The notes below the pieces were generated by a model. It saw only the letters and a list, made by a program, of their open reading frames with translations. It did not search any database and was not told where the DNA came from. Both the position numbers and the translations under genes were made by a program. DNA of 64,000 bases, taken from assembly GCA_002707495.1 (NCBI GenBank), contig PAMZ01000015.1, positions 29,723 to 93,722 of the forward strand, in the 5' to 3' direction. Of this stretch, positions 36,196 through 43,996 are shown one piece after another. This DNA is from Halobacteriovoraceae bacterium (GTDB lineage: Bacteria > Bdellovibrionota > Bacteriovoracia > Bacteriovoracales > Bacteriovoracaceae). Positions within the stretch are counted from its first letter, which is position 1. Every line of letters starts with the position of its first letter.

Positions 36196-38064
36196 ATGCT
36201 ACGAACTATTTTTCGTGCCTCAGTGATGAGTTTATTAACTCTTCAAACTACGATGGCAGATACCTATACAGTGAGCTATCCTCGTGTTTACCCTTTTATT
36301 CCTGCTGATAAAGCTGAGATTCATAATGGTGTGAAAAGAATTACTGAAGACCCTCAGGCCCTCTTAAACTTCTACGATATTGTAAACCAAGGTTTATCCA
36401 AGCATAAATCAGACGTACAACCTTGGGGTGGGACTTTCTGGCCTCTCAATAAGGGACTTATTGCAGATCCCTATGAAAGCTCAAGATTTGGCTATTATGT
36501 CGAATTAGGAACCATTTCTTGGACAAGAAACTATAATAAATACTCAAGACGCGCCAATGGAGTGCTTAAAAACGTAGACCAGTTAAATGAAGGTCAATTA
36601 ATGACCATGGCCCCTAGTGAGAAATACGATATTCTTTTGGGAGACATGGGATTTGATCTGACTCATAGGCTTTGGGACTTCACTCAAAAATGGGGTAATT
36701 ATAAAGAGGACGCATTTTTAACTGACCTCTTTGTCGCCGGAGAGGACGCCCTAGAGATGGCGCAAGAGATGGTCTCATACGGATGGTTTGATAACTTAAA
36801 TGATGCCTTTACCAATGCCTATCAGCTTCGAGGTTCACTGGCCGTTGAAAATGCACTTAATTTGGTGCGCTCAGGGCAATACTCGAATATAGAAGAGGCC
36901 ATGCCGACAGCGATAGATCAGGCCATTCAAGATTCTCAAAATTATGTTTTAACTAAAAAGAATAATCTTATTGCCTGGTGGGAAGGAATCTGTCATGGAT
37001 GGGCCACTGCTGCTACACGAGTTTTAAGACCAAGAAAAACTGTCGATTTCGAACTTAAAGACGGAAGAAAGCTTCGCTTCTACCCTACAGATATTAAAGC
37101 ATTGGTGAGTCTATTATGGGCGAACTCTTTGATTCAAGACAATTATAATTCTTTTGAAGGTGAAAATATTGGAGGCGGAGTTTTAAACGAGGGTCTTCGT
37201 TGTAATTTAAAGAATGCCAAAACTGATATCTGGGGTCGAAAATATGATTCTGAACCTGATCCTTTTACCGGAAAAACAGATCCAAGATGTATTGGAGTTC
37301 ATCCTGCAAAATTTCACCTTGGGTTAGTGAACCTCATTGGAAAGCAAGGAAGAAGTTTTATCGTAGAAAGAAAAGTTGAAGAAGCTGTAGATAATCTTCC
37401 GGTCTTTGAATATGAAATGGAGTATTTCAACCCTAATAATGGAAGAAGCTATAGAAATCTCAATAAAAACGTCGAAAGAATTGATTCAGACGATCAGTTC
37501 AGACAATTCAGACATCCTGATGCACGTTATATTGTAGGAGTTGAGCTGAAATATACTGCGATCGCCTGGGAGCGTCCTAATCGCTATATGTCTGATAGTG
37601 AAAGAAATGATGATACCGATGAGATGAAGATGTATTATGACCTCGAGCTTGATTCAAATGGAGTCATCGTTGGTGGACAATGGAGAGCAGTCAAAGTGGG
37701 TCAAGTTAGTACCGGCTCACGGGCTCCAAGAAATACGAGATCAAGACGTAATAAAGGTAAAAATAAACAACCAGACTTTTTCTGGGTTATTTCAAATGAC
37801 TATCAAAACTTCTTTAAAAACGTAGAAGATCTCGAGCCTTGGACAGATACGACTAAAGCTCCACCAGAGAGCTGGCTTGAGGCAGCACATGAAGCCCACG
37901 CCTTTCATTATAAGCAAAAATTTGAGTATGGAACTGGTCAAAAATGTAACGTAGTAAACAGAAGAACTGGCAGGCTTAGACAAGTCAGCTGTGAATTTGA
38001 AGTTCCAAGACCTCAACCATTAGTAAATGTGGTCAATAAATTAATTGAATTGAGTGCGGACTAG
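36196..38064 (+). CDS. Secreted GP42/elicitor-type transglutaminase-like protein, paralogue
   Basis: A 622-residue protein with a signal peptide (ASVMSLLTLQTTMADT). It aligns end to end with the preceding 625-residue protein: YPFIPADKAEIHNGVKRI, PWGGTFWPLNKGLIADPYE, APSEKYDILLGD, WWEGICHGWATAA (Cys266), GVHPAKFHLGLVN (His374), PQPLVNVVNKLIELS. Here the residue after Cys is His, as in the shorter relative at 53136-54116. A basic insert at about 510-525 (RNTRSRRNKGK) is absent from the neighbour. Strong AAGGAG site. A tandem duplication followed by divergence is clear. Confidence 0.65.
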   Translation: MLRTIFRASVMSLLTLQTTMADTYTVSYPRVYPFIPADKAEIHNGVKRITEDPQALLNFYDIVNQGLSKHKSDVQPWGGTFWPLNKGLIADPYESSRFGYYVELGTISWTRNYNKYSRRANGVLKNVDQLNEGQLMTMAPSEKYDILLGDMGFDLTHRLWDFTQKWGNYKEDAFLTDLFVAGEDALEMAQEMVSYGWFDNLNDAFTNAYQLRGSLAVENALNLVRSGQYSNIEEAMPTAIDQAIQDSQNYVLTKKNNLIAWWEGICHGWATAATRVLRPRKTVDFELKDGRKLRFYPTDIKALVSLLWANSLIQDNYNSFEGENIGGGVLNEGLRCNLKNAKTDIWGRKYDSEPDPFTGKTDPRCIGVHPAKFHLGLVNLIGKQGRSFIVERKVEEAVDNLPVFEYEMEYFNPNNGRSYRNLNKNVERIDSDDQFRQFRHPDARYIVGVELKYTAIAWERPNRYMSDSERNDDTDEMKMYYDLELDSNGVIVGGQWRAVKVGQVSTGSRAPRNTRSRRNKGKNKQPDFFWVISNDYQNFFKNVEDLEPWTDTTKAPPESWLEAAHEAHAFHYKQKFEYGTGQKCNVVNRRTGRLRQVSCEFEVPRPQPLVNVVNKLIELSAD

Positions 38065-38079
38065 ACTTTTTAGTCTAGT
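38060..38079. terminator. Hairpin spanning both convergent stop codons
   Basis: A perfect 8-bp stem ACTAGACT/AGTCTAGT with a TTTT loop covers the TAG of the plus-strand gene and the TAA of purE. It has no U tract on either side, so it may act as a 3' stabiliser or weak bidirectional terminator. Confidence 0.45.
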
Positions 38080-38546
38080 TCACTACTCATAGATTTAGCC
38101 CGTTCGTACTCTGAAGCCCCAAAAGCGATGAGTTTTTCTCGAAGGGCTTTATCGCCAGTCGCTCCCATTCTAAGAGCTAAAAGCGCTGCATTCACACTAT
38201 TGTTAATCCCTACTGTGGCGACAGGAACACCCTTTGGCATTTGAACTATTGAGTAAAGACTATCTACTCCACTTAGATTTGATGACTTAACGGGAACTCC
38301 AATGACTGGTAAAACTCCAAAGGCAGCAAGCATTCCCGGTAAATGCGCGGCCCCACCAGCTCCAGCGATAATGGCATCAAATTGATTCTCTTCACAATAT
38401 TTTGCAAAAACGGGTAGCTCGTGAGGCATTCGATGGGCAGAGACGACTTTCTTTTCAAATTCTACTTCAAATTGTTGAAGGATTTCTTGGGCCCCCTTCA
38501 TGACTTCCCAATCACTTGAGCTTCCCATCACTATCATCACTTTCAT
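38070..38546 (-). CDS. purE: N5-carboxyaminoimidazole ribonucleotide mutase
   Basis: Class I PurE converts N5-CAIR to CAIR in purine synthesis, working after PurK. The 158-residue product has [10 protein letters not shown], the catalytic SAHRMPHEL loop and [11 protein letters not shown]. The ATG with GAGGAG seven bases upstream is chosen; a GTG one codon earlier is less well spaced. It lies 12 bases behind purK in one unit. Confidence 0.96.
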   Translation of the reverse strand: MKVMIVMGSSSDWEVMKGAQEILQQFEVEFEKKVVSAHRMPHELPVFAKYCEENQFDAIIAGAGGAAHLPGMLAAFGVLPVIGVPVKSSNLSGVDSLYSIVQMPKGVPVATVGINNSVNAALLALRMGATGDKALREKLIAFGASEYERAKSMSSELD

Positions 38547-38558
38547 CACTGGACTCCT

Positions 38559-39656
38559 CTAGAGTTTATGTTCTCTTTCAACCCATTTAGCACTTTCAAA
38601 GGTATCTTTATTATCAAAAAATGTCATATGCCCAAGCTTTCTACCAGGTCTACTTTCTTTTTTCCCGTACATATGAATCTTATAAGGAGAAAGTTCATTA
38701 TTAAAAGGAAACTTCAATTGGTAATCGCCTTTAATAACTCCTACAATATTTAGCATGGTCGCATGGGTGTAAATTCTCTCGGGGAGATAAAGCTCTTCGC
38801 TAGTGACAGCATTAATGAACATATCAAACTGGGAATAAGTATAAGATTCCATACTGAAATGATAGGAGTTATGAACTCTTGGAGCGGCTTCATTAAAAAG
38901 AATTCTTCCTTTTTCATCGTAAAAGAACTCAAAAGCATAAATTCCAGGCCCTTCTAGTTTTTCGTCTATTCTCTCAACATACGAGCGGATCTGACTTTTT
39001 ATGGATTCATCAATTTGAGGTCCGTCATTCACAAAAAGGCATTTATGATCCTTTTGAATCGTCTCGCAAGGATCATATATATAAGATTGATTTTTACCTT
39101 TTATCAAAAGGCATGCGTATTCAGCGGTTAAATTCAGCTTCTCCTCGAGGAAAAATAATTTTTGATCTAAATCTCCTACTACCTTTAAAGCCTCTGATAA
39201 ATTTGAAACTTCGTTATTACCATAACCATCGTAACCACCATGGGAGAGCTTCAAGATATGGGGACTGGAGAAATCGCTCATTTGATCGAGAGGAGTTGTC
39301 TTGGCATAAGGCACTCCAATTTCATCCATCAGTTTTTTTTGCCCTACTTTAGTATAGAGCCTCTCATAGTCATCTATGTTGGGATAAACTGGTGTGGAGG
39401 TTTCAGAACTCAAACTTCGTAGGAGGTCAGCTTGAAAGAATTCACTTTCTAATAAAACCATATCTACTTGTTCAAAAAAATGACGTAAACTCTCCCTATC
39501 ATCGCGTTTTCCCACAAAGACTTTTTGACATAAATTTGTAATGGGATCATCTATTGAATCGCAAAAGGCTGTTACCTGAAAGCCCCTTTCAGAGGCTGAT
39601 TGAGCAAGGAGGCTGGCCAGCTGACCACCGCCTAAAAAACCAATCCTAGTGTGCAT
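38559..39656 (-). CDS. purK: N5-carboxyaminoimidazole ribonucleotide synthase
   Basis: ATP-grasp enzyme making N5-CAIR from AIR and bicarbonate. The 365-residue product has the N-terminal GFLGGGQLASLLAQSA nucleotide-fold motif, KLSHGGYDGYGN in the ATP-grasp domain and the NEAAPRVHNSYHFSMESYTYSQFD signature. Length is normal. It diverges from purF with 137 bases between. The promoter lies directly at the start codon and there is no Shine-Dalgarno, so a leaderless mRNA is predicted. Confidence 0.95.
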   Translation of the reverse strand: MHTRIGFLGGGQLASLLAQSASERGFQVTAFCDSIDDPITNLCQKVFVGKRDDRESLRHFFEQVDMVLLESEFFQADLLRSLSSETSTPVYPNIDDYERLYTKVGQKKLMDEIGVPYAKTTPLDQMSDFSSPHILKLSHGGYDGYGNNEVSNLSEALKVVGDLDQKLFFLEEKLNLTAEYACLLIKGKNQSYIYDPCETIQKDHKCLFVNDGPQIDESIKSQIRSYVERIDEKLEGPGIYAFEFFYDEKGRILFNEAAPRVHNSYHFSMESYTYSQFDMFINAVTSEELYLPERIYTHATMLNIVGVIKGDYQLKFPFNNELSPYKIHMYGKKESRPGRKLGHMTFFDNKDTFESAKWVEREHKL

Positions 39657-39662
39657 ATCGCC

Positions 39663-39691
39663 ACTATAATTGATGGCAGCAACCAGGTCAA
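39663..39691 (-). promoter_or_regulatory. Sigma-70 promoter of purKE, predicted leaderless
   Basis: On the minus strand TTGACC-N17-TATAGT is a strong sigma-70 match. Six bases (GGCGAT) separate it from the purK ATG, placing the expected transcription start on the A of the start codon. Confidence 0.75.
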
Positions 39692-39741
39692 CAAGTATTA
39701 GAAAAGCTTTTATTTTTCTTTAGTTTTTCTAATGTTTTTTC

Positions 39742-39770
39742 TTTACGGTTAAAACCTTTTTCACTATTCT
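39742..39770 (+). promoter_or_regulatory. Candidate promoter of the purF operon
   Basis: TTTACG-N17-TATTCT ends 23 bases before the purF ATG, whose ribosome-binding site is AGGGG. No E. coli-type PurR operator is seen in the divergent region. Confidence 0.5.
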
Positions 39771-39793
39771 AAAAAAAATCTTTAGGGGCTCGT

Positions 39794-41224
39794 ATGTGTG
39801 GAATTATAGGCATTACAGGATCCCCCTATGCGGCGAAGGAATGCTACCTAGGACTCATGATGCTTCAACACAGAGGCCAAGATTCTGCGGGCATAATTTC
39901 CTTTGATGAGCATTCCAATACATTTCATACTGAACGAGATATGGGTCATGTTAAAGAGGCCATACGTGAAGACAGACTGCAAGAGCTTAATGGAAGCACA
40001 GCTATAGCTCATAATCGCTACTCCACAATTGGCTCAAAGAGAAATCAAGAAATTCAACCTATGTGTATGAATTATCCCTATGGGATCGCGATGGCACATA
40101 ATGGTCAGGTCTCCAATGCTCTCACAGTCAGAAAAGAATTAAATCAAAAATATAAAAGACTCCTTTTAAGCGAGAACGACTTGGAACTCATCATGAATGT
40201 TTTTGCTGAGGGGCTTTTAATTCAAGATATTCAAGAAATTGATCCCAATAAAGTTTTCAAAGCTGTTGAGCACGTTCACAAAATTGTTGAGGGTGGCTAC
40301 TCCACAGTCGCAGTTGTAGCCAACCAAGGTCTACTTGCATTTAAAGATCCCTTTGGAATTCGACCACTATGTTTTGGTAAGAAAGAGGGAAGCTATGCTT
40401 TCGCCTCAGAGTCAAAGACTTTGGAATTTCTAGATTATACTGAAATTGAAGAGCTTAAAGCGGGAGAAATGGTCTATATTGATCAAGAAAATCAAGTCCA
40501 CCGCCGCATCAACTCCACAGCTCAGGCCAAACCCTGTATGTTTGAGTGGATATATTTCTCTAACGCTGATAGCACGCTTTGGGATATCAATGTCTATGGT
40601 ATTAGGCTTAAACTCGGACAGCTCTTAGCCGCTCAAATGAAAGGGAAGAAATTTGACTTAGTGGTCCCGGTTCCAGATACCGCAAGACCCGCTGCTATTA
40701 CTTTATCCGAAGAGCTAGGTATACCCTACCGGGAAGTTCTGATAAAAAATAGATACGCTCAACGAACCTTTATTCTCAATAATCAAAAAGATCGTGAAAA
40801 AGCCGTAAGATTAAAACTTAACGTAGTTAAGGAATTGGTAGCAGATAAAGACATACTTCTGGTGGATGATAGTATTGTTAGAGGAACCACTGCGAAACAT
40901 ATTATTGCCCTTTTAAAAGACAAAGGCGCAAGATCTGTCACCATAGCCAGTACCTGTCCCGAATTAACCTCGCCTTGTTTTTATGGCATCGATTTTCCTG
41001 ATAAAAAAGATCTCATCTCTGCCCTACATAATCCTTCAGAGATTGCAAAAATGACTGGAGCGAGAGAAGTCATTTTTCTATCAGAGGAGAATCTAAGATT
41101 AGCTTTTAATGGTAAATCAACTTGTATGGCCTGTATTAACGGTGATTATCCAGTCGCCGTGGAAGGTGAAGAGTTTATCAAATCGAGGATAGAAAAAAAT
41201 GATCATTTATCGTGGATCAACTAA
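39794..41224 (+). CDS. purF: Amidophosphoribosyltransferase
   Basis: First committed purine step (PRPP plus glutamine to phosphoribosylamine). The 476-residue product starts MCGIIG, so the catalytic Cys is residue 2 and no propeptide is present. Cys248 (KPCMFEWIYF), Cys395 (PCFYGID) and Cys444/Cys447 (TCMACING) match the four ligands of the iron-sulphur cluster in the B. subtilis-type enzyme, which is oxygen-labile. The PRPP motif LLVDDSIVRGTT is present. It leads the purine operon and overlaps the next gene by 26 bases. Confidence 0.97.
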   Translation: MCGIIGITGSPYAAKECYLGLMMLQHRGQDSAGIISFDEHSNTFHTERDMGHVKEAIREDRLQELNGSTAIAHNRYSTIGSKRNQEIQPMCMNYPYGIAMAHNGQVSNALTVRKELNQKYKRLLLSENDLELIMNVFAEGLLIQDIQEIDPNKVFKAVEHVHKIVEGGYSTVAVVANQGLLAFKDPFGIRPLCFGKKEGSYAFASESKTLEFLDYTEIEELKAGEMVYIDQENQVHRRINSTAQAKPCMFEWIYFSNADSTLWDINVYGIRLKLGQLLAAQMKGKKFDLVVPVPDTARPAAITLSEELGIPYREVLIKNRYAQRTFILNNQKDREKAVRLKLNVVKELVADKDILLVDDSIVRGTTAKHIIALLKDKGARSVTIASTCPELTSPCFYGIDFPDKKDLISALHNPSEIAKMTGAREVIFLSEENLRLAFNGKSTCMACINGDYPVAVEGEEFIKSRIEKNDHLSWIN

Positions 41225-43403
41225 AGAGATAAGTACCAAAGGTGAAAATCTCGCCTTTCATTTTACAGATGATTACTCTGTTTTCGATTACGGCAAAATG
41301 CCCGAGAGCATTCCTAAAAAAGGTAAATATTTAACCACCATGGCCGTTGAATGGTTTAATATCCTACAAGACCCTAAAACTTATGAAAGCCTTACAACTC
41401 CACCTTTTATAAAGTCTAATCTAAATCCTTCATCATTAGAGCAGCTAAAAAAAGAGGGAGCTAAAACTCATTTTATAAAGAGACTTGGAAAAAGAAAGAT
41501 CGAAGTTCAAAAGTTTAACGTCTTAAAGGTGAACTCTGGAAAAGATCACTACGATTATTCTTCCTATCGTTCTCGTCCCACACAAACGACAATTCCCCTT
41601 GAATGCATCTTCAGGTTTGGTGCGCCTCAAGGCTCCAGTCTTCTCGATAAAGATCCCAGCCTAGAACCAAATACTCAATTTGATGAAATCAAAATTGAAT
41701 TCACAACTAAACTAGAAAAAAAAGATCGAAAGCTAAATGAAGCCCAGGCAATTGAGATGGCTGCTCTCACAAAAGAGGAGCTTCAAGATTTAAAAGATCT
41801 TATCCAAATATACGCCTGTGTGCTTTGGAAAAAATTTAATAATACGGGTCTCATTCTATGGGATGGAAAATTTGAATTTGCCTTTGGAAAAGAACTCTCT
41901 ACCAATAAACGAGAAATTATACTTATCGACTCCATTGGACCTGATGAATTAAGACTCACCTATCAAGGGCAATCTTTATCCAAGGAATTTCTTCGCCAAG
42001 CCTATAGAAAGACAAAATGGTATCAAGATTGGATTTCAGGTGAAAAGAAATCTCCTCCAAAACTGGGAAAGAAAACGATAAAGGTTGCTAAAGATATATA
42101 TAAACACCTAAGCCTGATGTTTTTTAAAGAAGAACTTGAATTACCTGAAAAAACTTTGAAAAAATTAAAAAGATCAAACCAACATGTGGTCATCCTTGGA
42201 AAAGGAGGCAGAGAGCATGCTCTGGCCACAGCAATAGCCAAAAGCGCCGATGTAAAACAAGTAACAGTCATTCCCGGTAATCCCGGAATGAATCAGGGAA
42301 AAATAAAGACAAGAGTTCTTCCTCAAGACGAATGGATTTCTTATTGCAAAAATGAGTTCATAAGCTACGTGGTGATAGGACCTGAGGATCTTATTGCAAG
42401 CGGATGGGGCGATAAACTGAGAGAGTCAAATATAGCCTGTGTGGCTCCATCCCAGAAAGCGAGTCAACTTGAAAGCTCAAAAGCTTTTGCTAAAAATTTT
42501 ATGCAAAATCATCGCATTCCCACGGCTCATTTTTCGACTTTTACCGACCAAGAAACAGCTAAATTTTATGTTGAAGAATCAGATCAAAATGAATTTGTGG
42601 TCAAAAAATCCGGACTAGCTGCAGGAAAAGGTGTTTTTATCTGTCACTCCAAAAGTGAGGCTTTTGAATCAGTTGAAAAGATTCATGATGACGAGATTGT
42701 TATCGAAGAATTAATGAACGGTCCTGAGGTTTCTTATTTTGCTCTTTGCGATGGGACGGATTATTTAACCCTAGGAACCGCTTGTGACTATAAAAGACTT
42801 CTTGACGGTGATAAGGGACCAAATACCGGAGGGATGGGTTGCTACTCTCCTGCACATTGGGTTAGTTCAAAAGATACTCGAACCATAGAAAAGACAGTTT
42901 TAAAGCCCACTCTTAAGGCCATGAAAAAAGAAGGAACTCCTTTCCAAGGCATACTCTTTATAGGTCTGATGAAAACAGATAAAGGCTTTAAAGTTCTAGA
43001 GTACAATGTAAGATTCGGTGATCCTGAAACTCAAACTCTTCTTCCAAGAATTAAAGAAGGATTTCATGAGGCCTGTTATTTTGCCGCTCATGGAAAATTA
43101 AACAAAGCGAAATTAAAAACAAGTGATAAGCACTCCGTTCACCTGGTAAAAGCTTCTCAAAATTATCCATTTAAAAGTAGTGAACCTCAGACTATTGAGA
43201 ATACATTCGAGTCAAATAAGGAAGCGCAGCTCTACTACGCTGGGGTTGCAAGTCAGGGAGCTCATTTAGTTGCCAATGGTGGTCGAGTTCTGGGTATTAC
43301 CTGTCTTTCAAAAGACCTTAAAACAGCGAGAAAGCTTGTTTATAAAAAAGCAGCTGAGATTCGTTTTTCAGGGGAACAATACAGAAAGGATATCGGCTTA
43401 TGA
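41199..43403 (+). CDS. Bifunctional SAICAR synthetase / GAR synthetase (PurC-PurD fusion)
   Basis: A 734-residue fusion. Residues 1-about 310 form a SAICAR synthetase: IYRGSTKEI, LAFHFTDDYSVFDYGKMPESI, CIFRFGAPQGSS, WDGKFEFAFGK and SIGPDELRL (family DE(L/I)R). After a short linker, residues about 325-734 form a complete GAR synthetase: VVILGKGGREHALA, VIGPEDLIASG, VKKSGLAAGKGVFI, GPNTGGMGCYSP, EYNVRFGDPETQ and a C-terminal domain. The joined enzymes catalyse steps 2 and 8, which are not consecutive. No stop or frameshift lies at the junction. It overlaps purF and purN. Confidence 0.93.
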   Translation: MIIYRGSTKEISTKGENLAFHFTDDYSVFDYGKMPESIPKKGKYLTTMAVEWFNILQDPKTYESLTTPPFIKSNLNPSSLEQLKKEGAKTHFIKRLGKRKIEVQKFNVLKVNSGKDHYDYSSYRSRPTQTTIPLECIFRFGAPQGSSLLDKDPSLEPNTQFDEIKIEFTTKLEKKDRKLNEAQAIEMAALTKEELQDLKDLIQIYACVLWKKFNNTGLILWDGKFEFAFGKELSTNKREIILIDSIGPDELRLTYQGQSLSKEFLRQAYRKTKWYQDWISGEKKSPPKLGKKTIKVAKDIYKHLSLMFFKEELELPEKTLKKLKRSNQHVVILGKGGREHALATAIAKSADVKQVTVIPGNPGMNQGKIKTRVLPQDEWISYCKNEFISYVVIGPEDLIASGWGDKLRESNIACVAPSQKASQLESSKAFAKNFMQNHRIPTAHFSTFTDQETAKFYVEESDQNEFVVKKSGLAAGKGVFICHSKSEAFESVEKIHDDEIVIEELMNGPEVSYFALCDGTDYLTLGTACDYKRLLDGDKGPNTGGMGCYSPAHWVSSKDTRTIEKTVLKPTLKAMKKEGTPFQGILFIGLMKTDKGFKVLEYNVRFGDPETQTLLPRIKEGFHEACYFAAHGKLNKAKLKTSDKHSVHLVKASQNYPFKSSEPQTIENTFESNKEAQLYYAGVASQGAHLVANGGRVLGITCLSKDLKTARKLVYKKAAEIRFSGEQYRKDIGL

Positions 43404-43996
43404 TCAGAGTGGCCATTATGGCATCTGGTACAGGGACAAATGCAAAGGCCCTCTTAAAAGCTGAGAGTGAATTAAGTGATGTATCCGTTGAACTCGTTAT
43501 CACGGACAAAATAGATGCGGGCGTAATTGAAATCTCGAAGAGCTTTTCAAAACCTATTGAGGTCATTGAAAAAAAAGAATCAACAAAGACTGAGCACGAA
43601 TCCCGAATAAAGAAAACTCTCAAAGATTATAAAATAGATTGGATCTTTCTTGCGGGCTATATGCGAATACTTTCTTCGGATTTTATCGACTCCTTTTTTG
43701 ATTCAAATATTCAGCAAAGCCGAATTATTAATATACACCCCTCCCTTCTTCCTCATTTTAGAGGGCTAAATGCTTATGAGCGAGCTTATGAAGAAAAGTC
43801 CGAACATATAGGAATCAGTATTCATTTTGTGGATGGTGGAATGGATACTGGCAAGATTATTCTTCAAGAGCGATTTCAGTCAGATTTCAACCATGGTTTT
43901 GAAGAGTTTAAAGAACAAGGTTTGGCCCTTGAGCATAAATTATACCCTCATGTATTAAAAAATCTTCCCCTCATTCAACAAAAAGGTCATCTATGA
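43400..43996 (+). CDS. purN: Phosphoribosylglycinamide formyltransferase
   Basis: Transfers formyl from 10-formyl-THF to GAR. The 198-residue product has MASGTGTNAKALL, FLAGYMRIL, the catalytic Asn-His pair in INIHPSLLPHFRGLNA and VDGGMDTGKII. Start and stop both overlap neighbours by ATGA, showing strict coupling within the operon. Confidence 0.95.
   Translation: MIRVAIMASGTGTNAKALLKAESELSDVSVELVITDKIDAGVIEISKSFSKPIEVIEKKESTKTEHESRIKKTLKDYKIDWIFLAGYMRILSSDFIDSFFDSNIQQSRIINIHPSLLPHFRGLNAYERAYEEKSEHIGISIHFVDGGMDTGKIILQERFQSDFNHGFEEFKEQGLALEHKLYPHVLKNLPLIQQKGHL

Noticed and set aside
39657..39793. PurR operator between purK and purF
   Set aside because: No ACGCAAACG-type palindrome is present in the divergent region.
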